Of a stretch of DNA of 6,020 bases, positions 1-6,020 are shown piece by piece. The notes under the pieces were generated by a model. The model had not been told where the DNA came from. It saw only the letters and a program-made list of their open reading frames with translations, and made no database searches. The position numbers and the translations under genes are program-made. Each line of letters begins with the position of its first letter. The first letter of the stretch is position 1. Source of the DNA: Planctomycetaceae bacterium (GTDB lineage: Bacteria; Planctomycetota; Planctomycetia; Pirellulales; UBA1268); assembly GCA_002862165.1 (NCBI GenBank), contig PKCL01000274.1, forward strand, positions 1 through 6,020, in the 5' to 3' direction.

Positions 1-1778
1 ACTCGGCCCAGTTGGCTCATGCCGTAGTCCATCACCATTGAGCGAGCAATTTCACTTGCTCGCTCCAAGTCATTCTGAGCACCTGTTGAAATATCCTGAT
101 AGACCATTTCCTCAGCGATTGTGCCAGCGAGGAGAACCTGGATTCGGCTCTCGAGTTCACTCTGTGTAAGGAGATAGCGATCGTCTTCTGGACGCTGCAT
201 GGTGTACCCTAAGGCTGCAAAGCCACGAGGGATGATCGAAACCTTATGGACCGGATCGGTGTTCGGAAGTGAATATGCCACCAAGGCGTGTGCTGCTTCG
301 TGATACGCTACACGTTTCTTTTCATCTTCATGAATCACGCGTTTCTTTTTCTCAAGACCAGCGGCACCGCGTTCAACAGCCTCATTAAACTCTTCCATAC
401 CAACAGACTTTTTATTGTTGCGAGCTGCGAGTAATGCAGCTTCATTGACAAGGTTGGCAAGGTCTGCCCCACATAAACCGGATGTGATTCGAGCTACCTG
501 TTCGATATTAACTTTTGGATCAAGTTTCACATTGAGAACATGAACCTTTAGAATTGCCTCACGCCCTCGAACATCAGGTCGGTCAACAAGGACATGCCGA
601 TCAAAACGGCCCGGTCTAAGTAATGCGGGGTCAAGTGTTTCTGGACGATTCGTCGCTGCCATCACAATGACACCAGAGTTGCTACCAAATCCATCCATTT
701 CAACCAGCAGTGCATTGAGTGTTTGTTCTCGCTCATCATGGCCACCAACTACACTTGAACCCCGTGTCTTCCCGAGCGCGTCGAGTTCATCGATAAAAAT
801 AATACTCGGACTTTTCTGTGCGGCCTGTTGAAACATGTCACGAACACGAGCGGCTCCAACACCAACAAACATTTCAACGAAGTCACTTCCAGAAAGTCCA
901 AAGAAAGGAACACCGGCTTCACCAGCAATTGCCTTTGCAAGAAGAGTCTTGCCAGTTCCAGGAGGACCGACAAGTAAAACACCCTTTGGAATATGACCAC
1001 CAAGCACCTGATATTTTTCAGGGCTTCGAAGAAATTCAACAACTTCACGTAGTTCATCGACAGCTTCATCGATTCCCGCAACATCATCAAAGCTTATGCC
1101 GAGGTCTTCTTGTGCATACATTTTGCCACGACTACGGCCAAATGCCATTGGACTGCCAGCGCCTCCAAGTCGTCGCACCATCAGAAAAAATCCTAATGCA
1201 AGAAGTCCAGTCAATACCAGCATTGGCATCCAGTTTCGCCATGGGCTTGGTGGATCTTCATACCTGTAATCAACTTTATTGAGATCTAATAATTTTGACA
1301 GTTGTCCTTCAGAATTCTCACTTGGCAGCTTGGCAGTTTGAAATCGCAACTGTTCACCTTGAACATTGCCACCCGACTTTAATCGACCTTCGTCAATAGG
1401 TCGTAGACCACCTCGGCCATTGCCTCCCGGTAATGGAACTTTTCGCAACGTTCCAGTGACCTCAAATGCTCCGATTACGACGTCATCAATCGAGCAGAAT
1501 CGTGAAACGAGTGGAGATCCCTTAGCCGTTTCACCTGTAACAACTTCAACAAATCGTGGTGATCCAGTTTGATCTTCTTCCTCACCTGCGGCTTGGATGA
1601 GCCGCTCAAGGTCGGTATAGCTAAGTTGCACCTTTTGGCCGGTACTAAAAAGACTGGCTGCAAAAAGGCCAGCCACTGCCACGGCAATAAGGGACCAGAC
1701 GAGATTCGAACCACCGAAAGCCTGTTTTCGGTCACTTGACCGCCGCCCAGGGTCCTTCTCAATATTTTTTTGATTCAT
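1..1778 (-). CDS. ftsH: ATP-dependent zinc metalloprotease FtsH (C-terminus cut by window edge)
   Basis: Membrane-anchored AAA+ protease that unfolds and degrades misfolded membrane proteins and short-lived cytoplasmic proteins; the family works as a hexamer. I read 592 uninterrupted codons from ATG 1778-1776. Visible in order: a charged cytoplasmic N-terminus, TM1 (about residues 27-45), a periplasmic segment (46-182), TM2 (about 184-201), Walker A GPPGTGKT (271-278), pore loop with FVEMFVGVG (300-308), Walker B IIFIDELDALG (326-336), the second region of homology with TNRPETLDPALLRPGRFDR (376-394), zinc site HEAAH (493-497), and probable third zinc ligand D570 in TGAQND. The usual family length is about 610-700 residues, so roughly 20-100 residues are missing on the left. 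An in-frame stop lies upstream with no other ATG between, which fixes the start, although no Shine-Dalgarno is seen. Oddities are the Ala in HEAAH, where most FtsH have Gly, and a periplasmic domain about twice the E. coli length. It is transcribed divergently from dxr. Confidence 0.97.
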   Translation of the reverse strand, partial: MNQKNIEKDPGRRSSDRKQAFGGSNLVWSLIAVAVAGLFAASLFSTGQKVQLSYTDLERLIQAAGEEEDQTGSPRFVEVVTGETAKGSPLVSRFCSIDDVVIGAFEVTGTLRKVPLPGGNGRGGLRPIDEGRLKSGGNVQGEQLRFQTAKLPSENSEGQLSKLLDLNKVDYRYEDPPSPWRNWMPMLVLTGLLALGFFLMVRRLGGAGSPMAFGRSRGKMYAQEDLGISFDDVAGIDEAVDELREVVEFLRSPEKYQVLGGHIPKGVLLVGPPGTGKTLLAKAIAGEAGVPFFGLSGSDFVEMFVGVGAARVRDMFQQAAQKSPSIIFIDELDALGKTRGSSVVGGHDEREQTLNALLVEMDGFGSNSGVIVMAATNRPETLDPALLRPGRFDRHVLVDRPDVRGREAILKVHVLNVKLDPKVNIEQVARITSGLCGADLANLVNEAALLAARNNKKSVGMEEFNEAVERGAAGLEKKKRVIHEDEKKRVAYHEAAHALVAYSLPNTDPVHKVSIIPRGFAALGYTMQRPEDDRYLLTQSELESRIQVLLAGTIAEEMVYQDISTGAQNDLERASEIARSMVMDYGMSQLGR

Positions 1779-1832
1779 ATGACGAAATGTCGCAATCGTT
1801 TCAATTTTTAAGGCAACAAAGCATTACCCTCT

Positions 1833-1861
1833 ATCGTAGGCTCGAAAGAAGCCCGCGACAA
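1833..1861 (-). promoter_or_regulatory. Candidate sigma70-type promoter for ftsH
   Basis: Read on the minus strand, TTGTCG (1861-1856) is followed after a 17-base spacer by TACGAT (1838-1833). Each box matches the TTGACA/TATAAT consensus at 4 of 6 positions. Transcription would begin near 1826, giving a leader of about 48 bases before the ftsH ATG. This is only a consensus match in a divergent intergenic region, where chance matches occur; no operator or heat-shock element was recognised. No comparable pair was found for dxr on the plus strand. Confidence 0.35.
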
Positions 1862-1952
1862 ATGAGTTGCATGGCATCCGGGGACAGGAGTGCGTAAACT
1901 AGCAATCTCCATGTTTTAACGTGTTTTCATATCTCCCCAGAATGACCTGTCC

Positions 1953-3209
1953 ATGATATCACCCGACCGCACCGTGGCTTCGGCTACTTCAACGGCTGCC
2001 TCGGGCGCACAGGTCATGAGAGATCAATCCGCTGATTTTCAAAGGTCTCAGAATAGCGTTCCATTACGTGTTGCCGTTCTGGGTTCAACCGGCAGTATTG
2101 GGAAAAATACTCTCGAAGTCATTGCTGCATCAGATGGTCGGTTTGAAGTTCATTTGCTATGCGGGCACCGCAGCGTTGATGTGTTAGTTGAACAGGCTCA
2201 CATCCATCGACCTCGGTGGGTTGTTGTGACTGATCCGAAAGCCGCAGCGGCAATTGGCTCTGGAGTATTTCCGGAAGGTACGGAACTTGTCATTGGACCA
2301 GAACGACTCGAAGAACTTCTTGCGGGGCCAGAGGTTGATCGTGTGGTTTCAGCAATTGTTGGTGCTGCCGGTTTACGCAGTACCTGGTCAGCGCTTGCTG
2401 CGGGTAAAACTGTGGCACTTGCAAATAAAGAAACATTAGTGACAGCGGGTCCCTTAGTGACACAACTCGCTGCACGTTCCGGCGGTGTTATTATTCCTGT
2501 TGATAGTGAGCATTCTGCGATCCATCAGGCACTGCGAAGTGGTCGTCGCCACGAAGTGCAACAAGTTGTACTTACTGCGAGCGGTGGCCCCTTTCGAAAT
2601 CATTCCAAAGCACAATTAACTGACGTACAGCCGGAAGAAGCACTCAAGCACCCGACCTGGTCCATGGGTCCGAAGATTACAATCGACTCAGCGACCATGA
2701 TGAATAAGGCACTTGAAATTATCGAAGCTCGTTGGCTCTTTGATTTACAAGCTGATCAGCTTGGTGTGGTTGTGCATCCACAGTCTATTATTCATTCATT
2801 TGTCGAATTTGTAGACGGTTCGGTAATTGCCCAACTTGGACCACCAGATATGAAATTACCAATCCAGTATGCATTAGCCTATCCGGAAAGGTACGATGGC
2901 CCGGCTCAGCGGTTGGATTTTAGTGTTGCGCAGCGACTGGAATTCAGCCCTCCTGACCTTGAACGATTTCCCGCCGTTCGTCTCGGCTATGATGTTGCTG
3001 CTCGAGGTGGCACTGCCGGTGTGGTATTAAATGCTGCAAACGAGGAAGCGGTACAAGCGTTCCTTCGTGGTGTGGTGAAGTTTCAGCAGATTGCTGAATT
3101 GTGTGAGCGAGCAGTGGAGGAGCATCCATTTCTTGGTGATCCGACACTCGAAGACATACTCAGACTTGATGTCTGGGCCAGAAAGGAAGTCCAAACGTGG
3201 ATGTGTTGA
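1953..3209 (+). CDS. dxr: 1-deoxy-D-xylulose 5-phosphate reductoisomerase (DXR/IspC)
   Basis: Cytoplasmic enzyme that rearranges and reduces 1-deoxy-D-xylulose 5-phosphate to 2-C-methyl-D-erythritol 4-phosphate with NADPH and a divalent metal; this is the first committed step of the MEP isoprenoid pathway and the target of fosmidomycin. The 418-residue product shows the nucleotide-binding GSTGSIG (44-50), LANKE (156-160), metal ligands D184 and E186 in DSEHSA, TASGGPFR (208-215), the active-site flap tryptophan W237 in PTWSMG, and the third acidic ligand E255 in NKALE. The C-terminal helical domain is complete and all expected catalytic residues are present. GSTGSIG begins at residue 44, whereas in E. 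coli it lies about 8 residues in, so the Ser/Thr/Ala-rich first 35 residues are either a real extension or an overcalled start. An in-frame ATG at 2016 would shorten it by 21 residues; neither start has a clear Shine-Dalgarno. The 3' end overlaps rseP, implying an operon. Confidence 0.97.
   Translation: MISPDRTVASATSTAASGAQVMRDQSADFQRSQNSVPLRVAVLGSTGSIGKNTLEVIAASDGRFEVHLLCGHRSVDVLVEQAHIHRPRWVVVTDPKAAAAIGSGVFPEGTELVIGPERLEELLAGPEVDRVVSAIVGAAGLRSTWSALAAGKTVALANKETLVTAGPLVTQLAARSGGVIIPVDSEHSAIHQALRSGRRHEVQQVVLTASGGPFRNHSKAQLTDVQPEEALKHPTWSMGPKITIDSATMMNKALEIIEARWLFDLQADQLGVVVHPQSIIHSFVEFVDGSVIAQLGPPDMKLPIQYALAYPERYDGPAQRLDFSVAQRLEFSPPDLERFPAVRLGYDVAARGGTAGVVLNAANEEAVQAFLRGVVKFQQIAELCERAVEEHPFLGDPTLEDILRLDVWARKEVQTWMC
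3183..3190 (+). promoter_or_regulatory. Shine-Dalgarno for rseP inside the dxr 3' end
   Basis: AAGGAAGT matches the AAGGAGGT consensus at 7 of 8 positions and ends 6 bases before GTG 3197. This decides the rseP start in favour of GTG 3197. The next in-frame candidates are GTG 3203, TTG 3206 and ATG 3209, the last forming a TGATG overlap with the dxr stop, but they sit further from this site. It is the best ribosome-binding site among the genes in the window. Confidence 0.7.
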
Positions 3210-5272
3210 TGTCACAGAATGGTGTACTTTTTCCAATGACTCTAGTGGGAGTGTGGATTCTTCAACCAGCAAGCTGGCTTGTCATATTGCAAGTCGCTAT
3301 TGGTCTTGGATTTGTCATTTTCGTTCATGAACTTGGACATTTCCTGGTTGCGAAAGCCTGTGGTGTCAAATGTGAGAAGTTTTATATCGGCTTTGACATC
3401 AACGGTTGGAGTCTCGGTAAATTTACATGGGGTGAAACTGAGTATGGCATCGGTATTTTGCCGCTTGGAGGCTATGTCAAGATGCTCGGTCAGGATGACA
3501 ATCCTGCGGCAGCAGCACGAGAGGCACAGCGAGCGAAAGAAATTATTGAGTCAGGTGACCTGCCACCAGAGCCAACCGCCGACCCACATCCAGCATGGGA
3601 TCCACGAAGTTATCCAGCTCAGACAGTCCCTGAGCGAATGGCAATTATTTCTGCCGGAGTGATCATGAATGTGATCTTCGCGGTATTACTCGCAGCGTGG
3701 GCATTTGGTCTTGGAGTACAAGAACTTACCTGTGAAGTCTCGAGCGTTCGACCTGGTGGTGCAGCCTGGCGAGCTGGATTGCGTACCGGCGATGATATTA
3801 TTGCCATTGGATCAAAAACTGAACCCGTGTTTACAGATTTACAAAAAGGTGTGACGCTGGGTGATCCGGTGAAAGGGATTGATTTCACGGTGCGACGACC
3901 TTCTGATGACAGTGAACGCACAGTCACATTACACCCTGATACCGACCTGGGTATTCCCACAGTCGGTGTGACAAGCCCTTTTTCGGTCACCCTCCCAGAC
4001 AATCTCGAGCCGGGTCTTCCTGGTGCTGCTGCGCGAGCAAAGCCTGCTTTCGAGGCCGGAGATACAATTCGTGCGGTGGATGACGTGCCGATATCAAGCT
4101 ATGCCGACCTGATCGCATCCCTCTCTGGCAAAGTAGATACAGACGTTTCGGTTTCGGTCACTCGTCAGGGAAATGATGTTTCTATTGTCGTTCCTGCTCA
4201 GCCACGGCATGAGACTGGTTTAGTGATGTTAGCTGGCCCAATTGCAAGTGTCCAAGCAGATTCTCCAGCCGCTGCAGCTGATCTGAAAGTGGGGGACCGC
4301 ATTGTTTCTATTGATGGTGAAAAACTTGAGAATCCCCTGACCATAGATGACGTACTGAAAAAGCGAGCTGGTGAAACGGTCTTACTGGGTGTTCTTCGTA
4401 GTGATGCTGATCACAATGCTTCTGGGGAACTTGTCTCTGAAAAAATTGAAGTCACACCACGAAAGGTCACATGGATTGAGCAGGCTCGATGGCCCCAGAG
4501 TCCAGTTGCTGTCTCAACTCTTGGCATTGCCTTTAACGTCAGTTCTGAGATTGTGGAGGTGGTGCCAGGTTCACCAGCAGCTCTTGGAGGTATCAAGGCA
4601 GGTGAATTGGTAACACGAGCACGATTTGCAAAAAATGATGAACCTATCGATGAGGAAGATCCAGGCGTTGAATTATCCGAAGAGTCACAGAGCTGGCCTT
4701 TTGTGATGGCGATGCTTCAGCAGGCACCGAAAGGAACACGCTTGCAATTAACGGTGCAATCATCAGACGGACTTGCTCGAGACGTTGAGCTGAAGCCCAT
4801 CGAATCTACGACAGACTTTGTTCTTGATCGAGGCCTCGTCTTTCGGCCGGTATACCGTCTTGTAAAAGCCAGTTCTGTCGGTGCTGCAATAAGTAAAGGT
4901 TTTACGAAAACAGGAGAAGACCTGTCGATGGTCTATCGTTTCCTGCAGAAGATCACGAGTAATCAGATTAGCCCACGACTCCTCGGAGGACCGATTGAGA
5001 TTGCCAAGCAGGCAGGAAAGTCAGCTGAAGAAGGTCTTGGTAGGTTGTTGTTATTTCTCACAATGCTCAGTGCAAATTTAGCTGTGATCAATTTCTTGCC
5101 GATCCCAGTTCTCGATGGTGGGCATATGGTCTTTCTGATGTATGAGTTTGTCCGTGGAAAGCCACCGAGTGAAAACGTAGTCGCAGCCTTGTCCTACGTC
5201 GGCTTAATTTTGTTGCTGTCGTTAATGCTCTTTGTGTTTGGGCTTGATCTCGGCCTGATTGCCAGGCGTTAG
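3197..5272 (+). CDS. rseP: RseP-type site-2 intramembrane zinc metalloprotease with several PDZ-like modules
   Basis: Inner-membrane S2P-family (M50) protease that cuts transmembrane substrates within the bilayer; in E. coli RseP it completes cleavage of the anti-sigma factor RseA after DegS. The 691-residue product has a first hydrophobic helix (about 26-43) leading into the zinc motif HELGH (44-48), a cytoplasmic loop containing GGYVKMLGQDDNP, TM2 (about 148-173) with AGVIMN where many homologues have AGPxxN, a long extracytoplasmic region, TM3 (about 615-637) with NFLPIPVLDGGH carrying zinc ligand D640, and TM4 (about 662-686). E. coli RseP has about 450 residues and two PDZ domains; the extra length here is mainly additional PDZ-like modules (about 171-245, 255-335, 340-420 and 440-535) plus an Ala/acidic insertion at about 99-145. 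Start GTG 3197 is chosen for its Shine-Dalgarno; ATG 3209 is the main alternative. It overlaps dxr by 13 bases, suggesting translational coupling. All catalytic residues are present, so it should be active; its substrate cannot be told from the sequence. Confidence 0.95.
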   Translation: MDVLMSQNGVLFPMTLVGVWILQPASWLVILQVAIGLGFVIFVHELGHFLVAKACGVKCEKFYIGFDINGWSLGKFTWGETEYGIGILPLGGYVKMLGQDDNPAAAAREAQRAKEIIESGDLPPEPTADPHPAWDPRSYPAQTVPERMAIISAGVIMNVIFAVLLAAWAFGLGVQELTCEVSSVRPGGAAWRAGLRTGDDIIAIGSKTEPVFTDLQKGVTLGDPVKGIDFTVRRPSDDSERTVTLHPDTDLGIPTVGVTSPFSVTLPDNLEPGLPGAAARAKPAFEAGDTIRAVDDVPISSYADLIASLSGKVDTDVSVSVTRQGNDVSIVVPAQPRHETGLVMLAGPIASVQADSPAAAADLKVGDRIVSIDGEKLENPLTIDDVLKKRAGETVLLGVLRSDADHNASGELVSEKIEVTPRKVTWIEQARWPQSPVAVSTLGIAFNVSSEIVEVVPGSPAALGGIKAGELVTRARFAKNDEPIDEEDPGVELSEESQSWPFVMAMLQQAPKGTRLQLTVQSSDGLARDVELKPIESTTDFVLDRGLVFRPVYRLVKASSVGAAISKGFTKTGEDLSMVYRFLQKITSNQISPRLLGGPIEIAKQAGKSAEEGLGRLLLFLTMLSANLAVINFLPIPVLDGGHMVFLMYEFVRGKPPSENVVAALSYVGLILLLSLMLFVFGLDLGLIARR

Positions 5273-5283
5273 ATGCTTACGGT

Positions 5284-5305
5284 ACCAATATCAATGGTTT
5301 TTTTT
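5284..5305 (+). terminator. Weak candidate intrinsic terminator after rseP
   Basis: ACCA (5284-5287) can pair with TGGT (5295-5298) across a 7-base loop, followed directly by a T-run to 5305. The T-run is convincing, but a 4-bp stem is shorter than a normal intrinsic terminator. It lies 11 bases past the rseP stop, where a dxr-rseP terminator would be expected. It may be only an AT-rich spacer. Confidence 0.25.
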
Positions 5306-5308
5306 GGT

Positions 5309-5338
5309 TTGGATGACAAAATAAGGTTTTTCTATACC
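5309..5338 (+). promoter_or_regulatory. Weak candidate promoter for the HAD-like gene
   Basis: TTGGAT (5309-5314) and TATACC (5333-5338) are separated by 18 bases, upstream of the ATG at 5378. The -35 box matches consensus at only 3 of 6 positions and the -10 box at 4 of 6. The 105-base gap after rseP, with a T-run before this site, is compatible with separate transcription of the downstream gene, but read-through from rseP is equally possible. Confidence 0.2.
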
Positions 5339-5377
5339 CGGGTGAATGATTGACGGCTATCGTTAGGAATAACGAAG

Positions 5378-6020
5378 ATGTCGGAGTTCACAATGTCAGT
5401 CGAAATGCTTTCTAGTTTTCCGAAAGAATTAACTGCCGAAGTTGATACGGTTGTTTTTGATGTTGTGGGCACACTCCTTGAGCCATCACCATCAGTTGCC
5501 AAGGCTTATAAAAATTCTGCTGAAACATTTGGCGTCACACTTCCAGAGGCGGACATTTCGAAGCGGTTTTCTGTGGCGTGGGAAAATCAGGAACTCTTTG
5601 ATTCACAACAACAACCAGCCTTTCGAACGAGTCGTAGGCGAGAATACGAACGTTGGAAACAAATTGTATGTGAAGTCTTTGAAGGGTATACGGTCGCTGA
5701 AAAGATTTTTGAAGACCTCTGGCTCCACTTTGGAAAGCCATCATCGTGGCGTCCTGTGGTACAGGGCTGTCAGCTTCTTGAGACTGCACGCGAAGCAGGA
5801 TTGAAAGTGGCACTGGCCAGTAATTTTGATGAAAGATTGCTACCACTTGCTCAATGTGTTGAACCGCTTATTGGTATTGAGAATATCTTTGCGTCATCCG
5901 AGATTGGCTGGAGGAAGCCAGCGGTTGAATTTTTCAGAACAGTTGAGTCACGACTCGGCAAAGACCCACGTCAGCTGCTTCTTATCGGAGATGATCCAAG
6001 GCTCGACATTGCTGCTGCTC
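5378..6020 (+). CDS. HAD-superfamily (subfamily IA-like) hydrolase, C-terminus cut by window edge
   Basis: Probable cytoplasmic HAD-fold protein; substrate unknown. There are 214 complete codons, open to the right edge. Motif I is VVFDVVGTLL: nucleophile D28 is present but the +2 aspartate, the usual acid/base of HAD phosphatases, is V30. An alpha-helical cap-like region follows (about 36-120). Motif II is ASNFD with S148 and N149, the motif III lysine is K180 in GWRKP, and motif IV is IGDDPRLD with D205, D206 and D210. The FDxVGT pattern resembles the REG-2/HDHD3-like branch; L-2-haloacid dehalogenases also lack the +2 Asp (FDxYGT), but the phosphatase-like GDDxxxD of motif IV argues against that. 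Family length is typically 220-250 residues, so about 10-40 are missing. ATG 5378 has AGGA 9 bases upstream; ATG 5393 has GGAG 6 bases upstream (5383-5386) and is an equally good start; ATG 5405 is also in frame. It follows rseP after 105 bases on the same strand. Confidence 0.88.
   Translation, partial: MSEFTMSVEMLSSFPKELTAEVDTVVFDVVGTLLEPSPSVAKAYKNSAETFGVTLPEADISKRFSVAWENQELFDSQQQPAFRTSRRREYERWKQIVCEVFEGYTVAEKIFEDLWLHFGKPSSWRPVVQGCQLLETAREAGLKVALASNFDERLLPLAQCVEPLIGIENIFASSEIGWRKPAVEFFRTVESRLGKDPRQLLLIGDDPRLDIAAA

Noticed and set aside
818..1282. 154-codon plus-strand open frame opposite ftsH.
   Set aside because: It is antisense to conserved FtsH AAA+ and TM2 coding sequence, its product is rich in Gln/His as expected from reverse reading, and it has no recognisable motif.
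1839..1853. Short inverted repeat GGCT...AGCC in the ftsH-dxr intergenic region, considered as an operator or hairpin.
   Set aside because: Only 4 bp of pairing with a 7-base loop and no T-run; consistent with chance and overlapping the candidate promoter spacer.
1867..1900. TTGCAT and TAAACT considered as a promoter for dxr.
   Set aside because: The spacer is 22 bases, too long for a sigma70-type promoter, and no better pair was found.
1942..1956. Four-codon mini-ORF (M-T-C-P-stop) whose TGA overlaps the dxr ATG as ATGA, resembling a translational coupling leader.
   Set aside because: No Shine-Dalgarno precedes it and so short an ORF is expected by chance; comparative data would be needed before calling it regulatory.
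3619..4002. 127-codon minus-strand open frame within rseP.
   Set aside because: It is antisense to TM2 and the first PDZ-like module of RseP, with no motif and no start context of its own.
5442..5804. 120-codon plus-strand open frame inside the HAD-like gene.
   Set aside because: The overlapping frame carries all four HAD motifs; this one gives a basic, low-complexity product without recognisable features.

Overview
The window is an ordinary chromosomal housekeeping region. It holds two membrane-protease genes on either side of an isoprenoid-pathway gene, plus the start of a HAD-superfamily gene. Base composition is roughly balanced. The enlarged RseP with several PDZ-like modules, its AGVIMN variant of the usual AGPxxN motif, and the FDVVGT form of HAD motif I suggest a planctomycete or a relative. 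That placement is inference from remembered family traits; no ribosomal RNA or other marker is present to confirm it.

Layout: 1-1778 (minus strand) is the N-terminal 592 codons of an FtsH-type AAA+ zinc metalloprotease, whose C-terminus lies beyond the left edge. 1779-1952 is a 174-base divergent intergenic region with a plausible sigma70-like promoter for ftsH and no clear one for dxr. 1953-3209 (plus) is a complete dxr. 3197-5272 (plus) is a complete site-2 protease gene (rseP), overlapping the end of dxr by 13 bases with a strong Shine-Dalgarno inside dxr, so the two are almost certainly co-transcribed. 5273-5377 is a short gap with a T-run and weak terminator/promoter candidates. 5378-6020 (plus) is the start of a HAD-like hydrolase gene cut by the right edge.

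How the genes relate: DXR makes MEP, feeding isoprenoid (including undecaprenyl carrier and quinone) synthesis. RseP carries out intramembrane proteolysis, classically releasing an envelope-stress sigma factor by cutting its anti-sigma factor. FtsH degrades membrane and cytoplasmic proteins. The dxr-rseP adjacency is common in bacteria, often within a cdsA-dxr-rseP-bamA cluster. Here neither cdsA nor bamA is adjacent: divergent ftsH replaces the former and a HAD gene the latter. I found no mobile element, CRISPR array, RNA gene or novel defence-like system. The points most worth a second look are variations within known families: a four-PDZ-like RseP, an FtsH with HEAAH instead of HExGH and a long periplasmic domain, and a HAD protein lacking the second motif I aspartate.
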